Shown piece by piece: positions 42,341 to 55,312 of a stretch of 64,000 nucleotides of DNA. Made by a program: the position numbers and the translations under genes. The DNA is taken from positions 160,120,388 through 160,184,387 of the forward strand of contig OY294068.1 of assembly GCA_958510875.1 (NCBI GenBank), written 5' to 3'. How positions within the stretch are numbered: position 1 is the first letter of the stretch; every line of letters begins with the position of its first letter. This DNA is from Endomychus coccineus (lineage: Eukaryota; Arthropoda; Insecta; Coleoptera; Endomychidae). The notes beneath the pieces are model-generated. The model searched no databases and was not told the origin of the DNA. It saw nothing but the letters and a program-made list of their open reading frames with translations.

Positions 42341-44478
42341 TTGCGTTTATTGAAAAATAGAATGTCTTGTGGAAATTACACAAAAATTGTTTTATTTCAT
42401 TTTATTAAAATGGATTCCCATAAAATATATAGTTCATCACTATCTCAGATTATGTTAATAGAACCATTGTCGCAAAGCATTTATTTTCAACTAGCGATTC
42501 CTTTTTATAGCCTGCCGTATAATGAATCCTTAAATTTGATCTCTTTAACTAATCTCTTTTGGTTGGTTATATCTAGTAGGAGCATTGTGCACATTACGTG
42601 AATATAGGTATATGAGAAATTATAGGCACTTCCATTATGTTCGACCAACATTTTAATTAATTCCAGTAGGTAATAAATGTACTAAATTGGCAAAAATTCA
42701 TCCATAACACGCTACGAAACCAAATTAAACTTTTAATTTAATGTACTGGTATTATGATTCAATGAATGCAAAATATCAGAAAGTCGCGTCCGGGTAAAAA
42801 TGAGATAAATATCGCATCAACTCGATAAATTGTTACATATATATGCTAGATTAATTAAATTTTTCAATTACATGAGGCATATTGTAGGCAACACAATTTA
42901 AACAAATCAATTCTTCGTTGATAATTTAATTAAAACATGCTGCCACTCTTTTAATTCACGTTTCATGCAAACTGTTTTTATTTAAAACGTTAACAAGTTA
43001 CAGTTACAATAAAATTTAATTTGTTTTTGAACAAGATGTCTGTCTCTGTTTTGAAACGAATTCAATTTGCTTGATATTGACAACATCAACGAGCTTTTTA
43101 TTTAATATGGAAACGTATATTCATTTGTGAACTTTCGGAATCAATGCTGCGAAGTTACTTTTGGTCGAGTTTTTAGGTACGATTCATTTCGACCGTATTC
43201 AGGAAAGACTTTCCATGAAAAAAATGTTCATAATATCGAGAAACAAATGTCAGCTACGTCACCAAATTTACTTGCGTACTCATGAAACCGTTCTCTTGTC
43301 TGACAAATAGACTATCGCCTTAACAAACTTTTCATGAATCATGATCCACTTGTAGATTTTTTAATTCACGCATCTATCCTCGACCTAATTCTGCTACCAA
43401 GGTTAATCGCCGACGCCGGGGAGCACATTTCCCTAACCAAGAATTTTGCCGAACCCTATGCTATTTCAACTAGAAATAGTAATCTTTTACGATCCCAACC
43501 TCCATGGACTCGGGGGCGCTGGCTTAACGTCCCCTTAGAAGGACGACATATCTTCAATATATCGGTGACAGGTAAATTATTCCAGAGCAATTTTTCGAAT
43601 TCAATTCTTCCAACGGATATTCATTCGAAATTAGGTATTTTCAGATGTCGAATCTAAGGATTACAATACATTTTATCACACTCTCGCCATCTTGCATTAT
43701 ACCTGCTTTTTTATTCTTAGGTTAGGTTAGGATAGGTTTAGCATATCTATTGAATAAAATTGTTCATTTTAAGTTTTTGTGGCTATTTCATAATTCTCGG
43801 TAAAATCGCCAAGATCGCATTATAACAATTTTCATTTCGAAAAAAGATCCTTCTTTAGAAAATTGATTCTTATTTAGAAAAATGATCATTCCTTCAAACA
43901 ATGATCTTCTTTTCCAAAAATTATCATTCTTTCGAAAAATTACCATTCTTTCAAAAAGATTTCTTCGATAAATGATTCTTTATTCTAAAAATGATTCTTT
44001 TATCGACTCTTTGGAAGAATCTTTATTTCATTTTATTGTTTTTTTTTGTAATCCTCGGTGAAATCTACTTATCTCTGTGTCTATGGTTTATGCGATAAAA
44101 TTGTATTACAACAATTTTCATTCCGAAAAATGTACCTTCTTTCGAAGAATCTTCATTACGAACAATTTTCATCTCGAAGAATTGAATTCAAACAATATTC
44201 CTTCCAATAATGGTTATCGAATAAATTTCCCAGATTCAGCATATCTTGTTCTTATCAATATGTTTACCTGCGAGCTGTGATATGCTACTTCGCTGAAGTG
44301 GTTCGGACTCTCAGTGCGAGCTGTCTCTGCATAAGGTCGCCCTCCAAGTAATAATAGCGCTCTGTAGCATCATATTTCTCAAGAATGCCGTTCCAAAGTC
44401 CAAGTAAGCATATGAATTTTGATTTCTTCAAACCAGAGAGCAATATCTGGGCTTCATTCCAGATGATAGCGTTCTTTA
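42341..44478. other. No gene; short TTAGG run and low-complexity DNA
   Basis: Three TTAGG units lie at about 43,719-43,733, an insect telomere-type repeat inside the chromosome. From about 43,830 to 44,220 there is degenerate A/T-rich DNA with recurring 'TCATTCTTTCGAAAAAT'-like words. Frames at 42,341-42,601, 43,334-43,657 and 44,077-44,280 are unrecognised. Confidence 0.5.
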
Positions 44479-45345
44479 TGGTGTAATGTCCTTTTTACTT
44501 CACCATAATTCACCTCGATGCTGTTATCAGCTTTACCATGAGTAGATCACCGAGTCTGGGATAGGCTATTTACAACTTTTGACTCGCTGTTTTGTTCCAG
44601 AACGTATTGTTTCAAATACCACTAAAAAGTGGGCCACTTACGAAATTATTTGAGAATGGTGTAATGTACTTTTTACTGCACCGTAATTCACTGCGATGCT
44701 GTTATCAGCTTTAGCACGACCAGACCACCGAGTTTGGGATAGGCTCTCTACAACTTTTGACCCGCTGCTTTGTTTTCAGAACGTATTGTTTCGAATACCA
44801 TCAAAAAGCGCGCCACTTGCAAAATCATTTGAGAATGGTGTAATGTACTTTTTACTGTACCATAATTCACTTCGATGCTGTTATCAGCTTTAGAACGAGC
44901 AGACCACCGAGTTTGGGATAAGCCCTCTGCAACTTTTGACCCGCTGTTTTGTTTTCAGAACGTATTGTTTCAGATACCACTAAAAAGCGCGCCACTTGCG
45001 AAATCATTTGAGAATGGTGTAATGTACCTCTTACTGCACCATAATTCACTGCGATGCTGTTATCAGCTTTAGCACGAGGAGATCACAGAGTTTTGGAAAG
45101 GCTCTTTACAACTTTTGAGCCGCTGTTTTTTTTTTCAGAACGTATTGTTTCAGATACCACTAACAAGCGCGCCACTTACGAAATAATTTGAGAATGGTGT
45201 AATGTAATTTCTACTGCACCATAATTCACCACCGAGTTTGGGATAGGCTCTTTCCAACTTTTGACCCGCTCTTTAATTTTTTCAGATCGTTATGTTTCAG
45301 ATACTTACCAAAAAAAAGCGCGCCACATGCGAAATCATTGGAGAC
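44479..45345. repeat. Satellite array, five units of about 179 bp
   Basis: Units start 'AATGGTGTAATGT' at 44,479, 44,655, 44,834, 45,013 and 45,193. Each contains 'TTTGGGATAGGCTCT' and 'CAGAACGTATTGTTTC'. The last is partial and diverged. Two 65-codon frames (44,696 and 44,875) are the same frame in successive units and are artefacts of the repeat. Confidence 0.9.
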
Positions 45346-45689
45346 GTTGGCGTCAGTCCGTTTCGGAAGACTCGTGCCACGATAAGTTTTGCCTGCATGG
45401 GTTGATGATTTGCAACACATCGTATAGACCCCCGCGTCACATAAATACCAAAGGTTCAAACATTGTCTAGACTCTACATCAAAAGAAATATAAATTTCGA
45501 ATAATAAACAAATGTCATTCTGATCTGAAGATTATTCCTTTTAATTTGGCGCCTGTAAAATATGCCACTGAAAACAGTCGCTCCTTCTGCTTCATAGCTG
45601 ATACGTCACTGATTATATTCTTCAAGGAGAGAAGTTATTCATGATTCATTAAAAATGTAATGATTCATTAATGAAACTCTCATCCCCTA

Positions 45690-46570
45690 CCACCAGGTGA
45701 GCTCGTATGGTTCACAGGCGGGTCCAAGGCAGGTCAGGCTTCTGGGGCGGGAGTGTACCTAAAAAGGCCAAAGGTCACTATCTCAGTGACTCTAGGTGCT
45801 CACTGCATGGTTTTCCCCAGGCGAAGATCTACGCAATATTGATTTGTGCCATGAAAAACCTGCCAAAAAAAACTATGTAAATAGGCGCATATATACTTGC
45901 ATAGACAGCCGGTAGGCTCTGGGAACTCTCAAGTCACCCAGAGTCACATCAAGGCTTGTCAAAGAATGCAGAGATACACTAGCTGAACTAACCAGGAGAA
46001 ACAAAGTTTAACTCATCTGGGTCCCTGAACGCTGTGGAGTTGAAGGAAATGAATCCGCCCTTGTCGGACCAGAGCCAATGGTCGCTTTAGCAAATTGCGC
46101 GAGGGTCTCGCCTTTCTAGGACAACTGAATAAAAACTGTGGCCACAATCACAATGCACGAGGCAGGCCAAGGTCTCCATCAAAGAGCCTGCGTCTAGGCT
46201 CTCAAAGAAACTCCTTCCCTGAACAGAAGGGACATGAGAGAGTTGACTGAAATCCTAAACAGTCACTGTCATCTTAACAAACACCTTCATACTATGGACA
46301 TCGCGAATGATCCTATATGTAGGAAAAGCAGAGACGCGGAAGAAACTGCCTCTCACATCCTGTAGGAATGCCCCGCATTGACACTCCTCCGGGAGCGTCA
46401 CTTCGGAGAATCAAAACTGCTCCCAGAAGAACTTATGGAAGCCAGCATTGACAATATGCTGGGCTTCTGGCGGGCAACAAACCTGCTAGAATATAATAGG
46501 CTTCTGACCACAGGGGGAACAATGAGCCCAACCAAGTGAACTGAGTGCATTTGGAGTCCCTTCTCTCAAA
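45690..46570 (+). pseudogene. RNase H and C-terminal region of a jockey/R1-type LINE
   Basis: Across frames: 'ELVWFTGGSKAGQASGAGVY' (RNase H start, with one catalytic Asp changed), 'AILICAMKNL', 'WVPERCGVEGNESA' (RNase H), then 'EILNSHCHLNKHLHTMDIA', 'CPALTLLRERHFGE' and 'IDNMLGFWRATNLLE'. Several stops and shifts; no reverse transcriptase remains. Composition is GC-richer than neighbouring DNA, as is common for this clade. Confidence 0.75.
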
Positions 46571-47884
46571 TGATGATGATTCATTAATAATTTCGAATCA
46601 GAGAAGCATGATTTCAAACAGTCCAGAGTTAATGGGTTAAGCTGTTGTGACTGCCATCTCAAATGGATACGCCAGATGCAGTTTCAGTTATATTCCTTCA
46701 AGAAATCACGAAAATACAGAAAAATGAAACAACTTACTCTAAACACCCGCTAGAATATAGTTAACATTTACCCATCATACCCCCAACATTGCAATCAATT
46801 GAATGATATTTAACAAAGTGATCTCTTATTTGTACAACGTTTTAGATTCCAAATCGAATTACTTCCTGAGATAATTGGATCACGTCATACTCTATAGTTT
46901 CCATTTGACAATTGTGGCATCTATAGGGAGCCATTATAATCTGTAACAGCGAAAATTGCAGATAATCATGCTAAAGAATGCTGCTCAGTTTTATAATGCG
47001 ATTATTTGAAAAATGTGGGAAGTCTCTGATCAACTTCTAGGCATATAACGTTGCATAGCAATAATAACTAACGCGAGGGATCAATATTTTTTAATTTAGT
47101 TAAGACGCTCAATCCCTCAATAGGTAGGAGGCGTAACATCCGTGAAATTGCACTAGATGTGCGGAGGAATTTTTCAATATTTTACGTCCTGTCCAAGTAA
47201 TATTTCTCTTATTCACTAAAGCAGACCTTTCTCGCTTATTCAATTTCGCCGTTTCAATTTCAAAACTACAGAACGATCTGCCTTTTTCGTCGACCAATAA
47301 TCACAAGAATGTTTAATAGAACGTTTCGTTCAGGCCCGGCTTTGGGTCAAAGCTTTATAACTTTATATCCCTCATATCTTCTTTCTGAAATATCCACAGT
47401 ATTGTATTCTTCACCAAATTCCAATCCCCTCGTAAACAATTGGGAGGAATGAATTAGGAGTCATATAAAACAATTATATCCAAAAAGATGTCCACGTAAC
47501 AGAATCGTTACTCCTGAAAGTTTAATAACTTCAGTAATTTTAGAAATACAGATTCAACTTCTTTTACAATTTAGAACGTCAACTGATATTAGATTGCAAG
47601 AAAAAATATAGTCATGAACGAGGAAAGAATACATTAATTGTGGAAATATATATTACAACAATAGAAGAGTTGTTAACAATCTTACTACGAATCGACAGAT
47701 TGTTTCGATTTGTTGGATTTATCAGGATCGTGGAGTAAACGAAGATACATCTAGAAAGTCCAACTATTAGTACAGTCATTTTAGACGAGAAAATGGCAAC
47801 TATTGGAATATCTTTGTACAGTTCATCTTTGTCTGAAACTTGTTGCAAAATGTTTTCGATGTCCTAAGAATCATTGGTTACTCA
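46571..47884. other. No recognisable gene
   Basis: Short frames on both strands only (47,109-47,297; 47,612-47,848), none recognised. Confidence 0.45.
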
Positions 47885-49000
47885 GTCTCAACATGGGATA
47901 TTGGTACAACAATTGTTTTATTAACAAATTGACCGTTTATAAACAATTTAAATCAACAAATTTCTCAGATCCCTAAAAAATTGGTATTTTGAGACAGAAA
48001 TACCCACTCGGAGGTTTTTGGGGTCTTTAATTACGATTCCGAAGTCAAAATAACGGAATTATCCATCAGCACCTGGAAATTGGCAAATTGGCAGCGGAAA
48101 ATGATGATATTCAACATAATTTATACCTTTTTCTTGCAAAAAATGGACTCAATTGGATTTTTTGAGCTAGCAATTACTATGTCGCATGAATGTAATGACG
48201 AACTGTAAATGTAAAAATAATAATAAGTAACTACAACTTTTTATTCATTTATTGCCCTCAAATGTGGTATGTTATAATTAAAATATAATTATCACTGATT
48301 TTTTTAATATGTCATAGGAATGTGGAACAACAAATCTTATGCACTTCATCAACTTCCGGTTCCAACTAGTCAATTTTCGGACTCTTATAGATTGATATTT
48401 CATCTTTGTATTTGGTATACTGATTGTTAGCTCCAAAAAACAAATTGAATCCATTTTTTGCAAGAAAAAGGTCTATATTTTGGTAAATTCCATCAATTTC
48501 CGGCTCTAATTGGCCAATTTCCGGGCGACTATGAATGATCTCGTTATCTTTGAATTTGGTATAAAGATGAAGATAGCTCAAAAAAACCAATTGAGTTAAT
48601 TTTTTTGCAAGAAAATTTCTAAATAATGGAGATTTCCATCAACTTCATGTTCCAGTTGACCAACTTCCGAGCGATTATGAATGACCTTGTCATCTCTGGA
48701 ATCGGTATAGTGATTGCTAGCTCAACAAAAACCAATTGAATCCATTTTTTGCAAGAAAAAGGTATAAATTATGTTGAATATCATCAACTTCCGGTGCCAT
48801 TTGACCAATTTTCAGGTGATGATGAAGACTTCGGAATCTCAATTGGAGACCCCAAAAGCCCCCGACTGGGTATTTCTGTCTCAAAATAACAAATTTTTTG
48901 GGATCTGGAAAATTTGATAATATAAATTGTTTATAAACGGTCAATTTATTACTAATACAATTGTTGTGCCAATTTTCCATGGTGAGACTGGGTGATCAAT
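47885..49000. mobile_element. Foldback element of about 1.1 kb
   Basis: Left arm 47,885-48,160 and right arm about 48,717-48,990 are inverted copies. Shared words include 'CAATTTGTAAACGG'-like ends, 'GACAGAAATACCCA' and 'CTTGCAAAAAATGGA'. Between the arms lie three diverged units of about 150 bp with 'TTTTTTGCAAGAAAA' and 'CATCAACTTCCGG'. No gene. Confidence 0.75.
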
Positions 49001-49435
49001 GATCCTTATGACATCAAAACCTTTTTTTACAACAAGTTTCAGACAAAGATCAACTGTACAACTATATTCCGGAATAAAATCTTTGAATGACTACTATATT
49101 CATAATTGTATATACTTTGTTCACGATAACTAAAAATGACTCATGGATCAAGGTCAGCCATTATTGTTAGGTTGAGCAAGTTTTCATTGTTTTTGAATAC
49201 AACGAACCATTTGATTCAATAAACTGTTTACAAACAAATTTAGGAGTTCCTTTCTTATTATATCCAATAATACAAATTATTTGTAATTTTTAATGTAAGT
49301 GTTTACCAAATGTGTGAAGGAAAATAGAGTAAATGCTTATTGTACTTGTATAGAATTCAAAATCAATAGAACGAAATAATGTATATTTGTATATTAAATG
49401 GCGTGAATGTCAAAATAAAAGCTTAACTCTATTTT
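49001..49435. other. No recognisable gene
   Basis: AT-rich spacer between a foldback element and a Penelope copy. Confidence 0.45.
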
Positions 49436-51180
49436 TCGGAAGTTGGAGAATAAAACTCAAATTTTACACAAAACTTCTAACATTTAATTTAAAAATGCTG
49501 ACAAATTGTTTCACCACACTGTGGCATTTTCAAAGCAAGGAGTTATCAACTGAAGCTAAATCTAAAAGTATGTCCTTAAATATTAGGGATTAGAGTGTGG
49601 TACAAAATGAGGGATGGGGGTGGATAATGGTAGGAATGTGTTTACAAAATTGTTAACAAGCGGTGAATTATATGTGTCGATTTGATCATTTAATATTACA
49701 TTATTATTGTTTTTTGAACGTTTCAATATTTCTATGGATTCTAATATATTAAGTTTATGTCGTTTTTTCTGAAAATGTAGGATATCGGGATTAAGGGTGG
49801 AATTGTGGTTATGTTCTAACAGGTGATTTGCGTAATTAGAGTCCTCTCTTTTGAGCCTGTCACTTCTCAAATGTTCGTTGAACCTTACGCTGAAACTGCG
49901 TCCAGTGTGTCCTATGTACAAAGCTCTACAGTCATCACATCTCAGTCTGTAAACTCCAGATTTCTTCAATTTATCTTTTTTAGATTTCGAGTTACTAATA
50001 TACGAGCATAGGTTGTTTGTTGTTTTATAGGCGACGTTTTTATTCTGTTTTTTAAGGAATTGAGATATTTTTAGTGAATGCTAAATATGTTAGACATGTG
50101 AAATTTGATTTTGTATTATTATTAATTTGTGAATAGATTACGTTTAAGGCTTTTTTATTGAGTTTATTTTGGAGTATTTTATTAATTATCTTGACATCAT
50201 AACCGTTATTTTTGGCAATATCTATGATTCTGTTTAATTCCAAATGGAAATTATCTTTACTTAATGGGACATTAATTAATCTATGTTTCATACAATTATA
50301 TGCTGCTAACTTGTGTGATTGGAAAGTAAAGAAGTGTTGTGTATTGTGGTATCTGTGTGGGTGGGTTTGTGATAAATAGCGAAAGAAAAGTAATTATTTG
50401 TATGTGAAATGGTCAGATCTAAAAAGTTTAAGAACTTGTTGTTTTCCATCTCTAATGTGAATTCTATATTTGGGTGTAAGTTGTTAATATCTCGTAGATG
50501 AGAAAAGAATTTATTTGACGGTACTGGCTAACATTTAGGTAAAAATTTACTAAAAATATCTCAATTCATCAAAAAACAGAATAAAAACGTCGCCTTTAAA
50601 ACAACAAATAACCTATGCTCGTATATTAATAACTCGAGATGTGATGACTGTGGTGCTTTGTACATAGGACAAACTGGACGCAGTTTCAGCGTAAGGTTCA
50701 ACGAACATTTGAGAAGTTACAGGCTCAAACAAGAGCAAATCACCTGTTAGAACATAACCACAATTTCACCCTTAATCCCTATATTCTACATATTCAGGAA
50801 AAAGGACATAAACTCAATATATTAGAATCCATAGAAATATTGAAACACTCAAAAAACAATAATAATGTAATATTAAATGATCAAATCGATACATATAATT
50901 CACCGCTTGTTAACAATTTTGTAAACACATTCCCACCATTATCCAACCCCATCCATCAATTTATTCCACATTCTGATCCCTGATATTTAAAGACATACTT
51001 TTAGATTTAGCTTTAGTTGATAACTCCTTGCTTTAAAAATGCCACAGTGTGGTAAAAGAATTTGTCAGCATTTTTAAATTAAATGTTAAAAGTTTTGTGT
51101 AAAATTTGAGTTTTAATCTCCAACTTCCGGAGTATTATGAATTTACAATACGTAAACGCCGAAACCATAGATATATGTTT
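49436..51180 (-). mobile_element. Penelope-like element, second head-to-head copy
   Basis: The minus strand carries a GIY-YIG domain (49,583-49,969) and the end of the reverse transcriptase (50,052-50,520), about 90% identical to the 27-kb copy and broken in several places. From about 50,535 the plus strand carries the GIY-YIG domain and 3' region again, with its own differences, out to about 51,180. The main body is deleted. The two arms differ from each other, so they have had time to diverge or came from different templates. Confidence 0.85.
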
Positions 51181-51509
51181 ATCTCTATTACAAAATGCTT
51201 TTTAAGAGTTCACTTGATCGGTAATTAACATAAAACTGAATGTACACCTGAAAGAATTAAATAAATATGGAAAATTAACTCTCAGTTTCAAATTCATATT
51301 GTGACGTTAAAGAGAGGATTATTATTTATAGAACCAAAAGACTCAGAATATTAACAACATTTTCATATCAATGCATTATTTCCAAATTTACTTTCGATAA
51401 TTTCAGTAACACATTTTAAAAGGATGAATATTGTATTTTACTAAATATTCAATGAACAATAATACATAATTCCACTTTGTCAGTATGTAATATAGACTTC
51501 GCTCATATT
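51181..51509. other. No recognisable gene
   Basis: AT-rich unassigned DNA. Confidence 0.4.
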
Positions 51510-51985
51510 TCTGGTTTTGGTTTTCCTAGCCTCATTCCACATAGCCACTCAGTTTTCCGCCGAATTGCCATATGTGCCAACTCGATCCCTGTAGTAGGTA
51601 ATTTTAACCAAAATGTGTTGAATGGGGTTAAAATGTAATGGTGAGAGGTTACATGAAGCACTTTGTTAGCCATATTTTTCAGTTAATAATTATCATTATC
51701 TGCCATGTATAATGGTTGTGACTTATTATCTTTTACCGAGATAGTAAAGATGTTATTCTAATGTTGGTATATTATACTCAACCATTCTTGAATATCACAT
51801 TTCTTGGGGGTGCTTATTGGAAGTTTATTCATTAGCTACAACGATGGTGGTGGTTCTTCTCAATTCACTAAACGTTGGAATTCATACCTATTTAGGAAGT
51901 TGTGATAAATTTCACCATGATAATCGGCATCATTTGTTTTTCAAGAAAATATTAGGTCTTTACTAGGGATAAAATCTTCTGTATC
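51510..51985 (-). pseudogene. DDE-superfamily transposase relic
   Basis: Minus-strand translation over several frames gives 'NDADYHGEIYHNFLNR', then 'TPKKCDIQEWL', then 'NPIQHILVKI'. This is the order of blocks in a DDE_3-type insect transposase: first strand, the PxxxKxxIQxWL segment, and the LNPIExxWxxIK block with the last acidic residue. Both catalytic regions are damaged. A relic only. Confidence 0.5.
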
Positions 51986-52589
51986 AATATCTTATCTGTA
52001 TTAAAATCTCTGCTGAGTTTTGAGGTAATTCTTTAGGGTAACAACTACCAGCTTGAGATGATATTCAGGCAGCAAAAAAGAGTCATACGATTAATATACA
52101 TGTATCAATCCCTTCTTTTTACTTTCAAACATTGAAGATTTTTAGTAGATTTCAAAAATTCTTTCAATTACAACACACGTAACATTTGATATATATTATG
52201 TATCCAGCTTACACTCAAAGAGAAAAATTGTTCCTGTATGTACATAAATTTTTTCCAACTTCTTTCCAATAGATATTCAATGTATAAAGAATTTCTGTGA
52301 ATTTAAAAATAAAATATCCAATATAATAGTGCAATGTGAACCACACACGGTTAATGAATACTTGAATGAGTAATTTATTGTTTTTGTATTTTATTTTAAA
52401 TTTGTTCTTAGTTCAGTCAAAAGGGTGAAAAAAATTTTATAGACAGCACGAAAATGCAAAATTATTTTTGCATTGTGTTCGGGATGGCTTACACATCAGA
52501 GTAAAAGGGCTCGTGATTATTACTATTAATAAACAAAGAAAATTCATTTCCAATTAACAGTAACAATAACTTCCGTACAAACCCAGCAA
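51986..52589. other. No recognisable gene
   Basis: Unassigned AT-rich DNA. Confidence 0.4.
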
Positions 52590-53535
52590 ACACGACAAAT
52601 TTTTAATTAGGAGGTTCTCAGAATCATTCATAAACCTTAAAACCTCTTCGGAACCCCAATCCCACCCATTGGGGTGAAAATGGCCCGGAATCTCCAAGTC
52701 TTGAATTGTATTTTCTACAAAAAAAGGTATTTTGGCATTTCGAGTGCACCTAGGGTTTTTTTTGGGTCGCTGAACACGAATCCGTAGCCAGATTCACTTG
52801 CAATCCATCGTAGGGGTGGTCAAATCGACAAAATTGGCCAATTTCGCCCCCCTAATATGTCGTTTTGCAATTTACGTGTTTTAGACATTTCGAATGCATC
52901 AAGGAGGTTTTTTGGGTCGCTGATCACGAATCCGTAGCCATATTTACTTGCAATCCATCGTAGGGGTGGTAAAATCGACGAAATTGGCCAATTTTGCACT
53001 CCTATATGTTATTTTGCAATTTACGTGTTTTTGGCATTTCGAATGCACCAAGGAGGTTATTGGGGTCGCCGAATACGATTCCGAAGCCAGATTCACTCCG
53101 AAGTAATTTTAAAATGCAAAAATAAAAAAAATTTAAAATGTGAAGTTAGCCGTTTTTGTAAATTTCCCACCCCTACGATGATATTCGAGTGAATCTGGCT
53201 TCGTAATCGTATTCAGCGACCCAAAAAACCATTCTTGGTGCATTCGAAATGCCTAAAACACGTTAATTGCAAAATAACATATTAGTGGTGCAAAAATGGC
53301 CAATTTTGTCAGTTTTATCACCCCTACGATGGATTGCAAGTAAATCTGGCTACGGATTCGTGTTCAGCGACCTAAAAAACCCTCTGGGTGCACTCGAAAT
53401 GTCAAAATACCTTCTTTTGTAGAAAATACAATTCAAGACTTGGATATTTCGAACCATTTTCGCCCCCAATGGGTGGGGGTTGGGGTTCATAAGAGGTTTT
53501 AAGGTATATGAATGATCCTGAGAACCTCCTTAAGT
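52590..53535. mobile_element. Foldback element, long copy of the 1-480 family
   Basis: The outer ends 'GGAGGTTCTCAGAATCATTC' and the inverted 'GAATGATCCTGAGAACCTCC' match with one mismatch. Each arm (about 400 bp) holds two to three internal repeats with 'GGCATTTCGA(A/G)TGCACC' and 'CGTAGGGGTGG'. The centre is near 53,120. No gene. A non-autonomous foldback-type transposon is the best reading. Confidence 0.8.
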
Positions 53536-53629
53536 TAATGCAAAAAAATTTTTTGACTCGAACTTACATTTTTTTTTTTTCATTATAGCTAAAATCCCGG
53601 TTCATAGTTTGGACTAGTAGAAAATTATA

Positions 53630-55312
53630 GGCCAATCTCTCCGATTAGTGATATTGCATCAATCATTATAAAATATAATTTAATCTCGGAGAAACAATAT
53701 GAACTTCAAAAACAAAACAGTCCAACGGAAGATGGCATGTTTCACCTTACAAACCTAATAGGTAATTTACTGGACAAAGGGCAAAAAGCATTAGCAGTAT
53801 TTATTGATTTAAAAAATGCATTCGACACGGTACCGCGCGATCACTTAATGCGCAACTTACAAGATATTGGTATACGGAATAATTAATTAAAATTGTTTCA
53901 AAGTTACTTATTCAATAGCAGGCAACATGTAAAGATAGGTAAAGAGATGAGCGAGTCAATAAATACAAAGTTTTGAATTCCACAAGGTACGGTTATCGGA
54001 CCGATTTCATTTAATATATATCTATATATTAATAATATATTCGCTATCAATTCCCAAAGGGAAATTATCAGTTTCGCTGATGACACTGTTGTATTTCACG
54101 AAGATACGTTCTGGGATAATATTAAACTTAAAGTAGAATTAGATCTGATAAAAATTGAAAAATGAATTAATTACAAATGAATCACGTTAAAGTTTGAAGA
54201 AACCGTGTTCGTGCCTTTTGGTTTATATAAAACTTCATTGCCTGAGTTTAACAGTTTATGTCTAAAACTAGAAAATGAGTTACAAATTGGAATAAAATGG
54301 CAAAGCACACAGTATCTCGGTATTATAATAGATGCTCATCTGAAATGGGATCTTCATATAAATTACGTAGTTCAGAAATTGAGGAACATGGTTTATAAAT
54401 TTAAACATTTGAAAGAAGTTCTAGATTTAAAACATTTGAAAATATTCTATTATTCGCGTTTTCAAAAGGCACATACACTCATTAGATATTATAAAGAAAC
54501 GGTTCATTCGTGTAATACTTATAAAGAATCGTGTTATTGTACATCAGACAGTTTGTTTAAAAATTCAAAACTATTAGATATCACACAGCTTTTTATTATT
54601 ACACAGTTTTACAGAGAGAGTTCCTCAAAAAAAGATTTACAAATTTAAATTTACATGAACACGATACCAGCCATAGAAAACAATATCCTTCACATCCTTT
54701 TGCGGATAAATCTTTTGAACAGAGATCTCATACCTTTTTAGCTCCTGCATTTTTCAATGATTACCACAAAATATTATTAATTCAAAATATTTCAGAAATT
54801 TTAAAATTAATTTATTCAATTACATTCAAAAATTGATCTGAAAAATTATTATCAAGTATCAAAATAAACAAAAAAGTTTAATTCCGTTGCAGTATCAACA
54901 TCTTGATTATATTAAGCATAATGTATTTAGGTAAGTGTGTATTCTTTATATTTTTTGTATTTTCAGGAATACGTTCTTCTATTAGGTGAATACACAAATA
55001 ATTTAAAACACTACGACTACTTCATTATGTATATTTTCACGAATCACGGTTGAATTTCAAGCATGAATGATTCGAGTGAGTCTCATAAGTTGTTGTTCTA
55101 ATGAATATTATTGATCTATAAATGTTCATGTAATCGGTATACATTTTGTAATGCATTTTAGTATAGTTCTATCTTATAATTTTCATCACATACAAGAATT
55201 ATCTTTTATGATTATCTTAATTTAATTGTGATAAACGTATTTATGTAATTAAGCATTATTTATTACAAATAAATCTTATTGTTATTATTATTACTATTAT
55301 TATTATATGTAT
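53630..55312 (+). pseudogene. LINE copy A: reverse transcriptase and 3' end
   Basis: The reverse transcriptase runs from 'RPISPISDIASIIIK' through 'KALAVFIDLKNAFDTVPRDH' (motif A), 'IPQGTVIGPISFNIYLYIN' (motif B) and 'IISFADDTVVFHED' (motif C, near 54,065-54,100) to 'STQYLGIIIDAHLKWDLHIN' (thumb, 54,205-54,648). At least four stops or shifts. The 5' half with the endonuclease is missing, as in most truncated LINEs. The copy ends in a TTATTATTA-type tail at 55,277-55,312. Related to copy B at 57,690. Confidence 0.85.

Noticed and set aside
44696..45072. Two overlapping 65-codon frames that look like a repeated protein
   Set aside because: They are the same phase of successive 179-bp satellite units, so the open frame is a by-product of the repeat.
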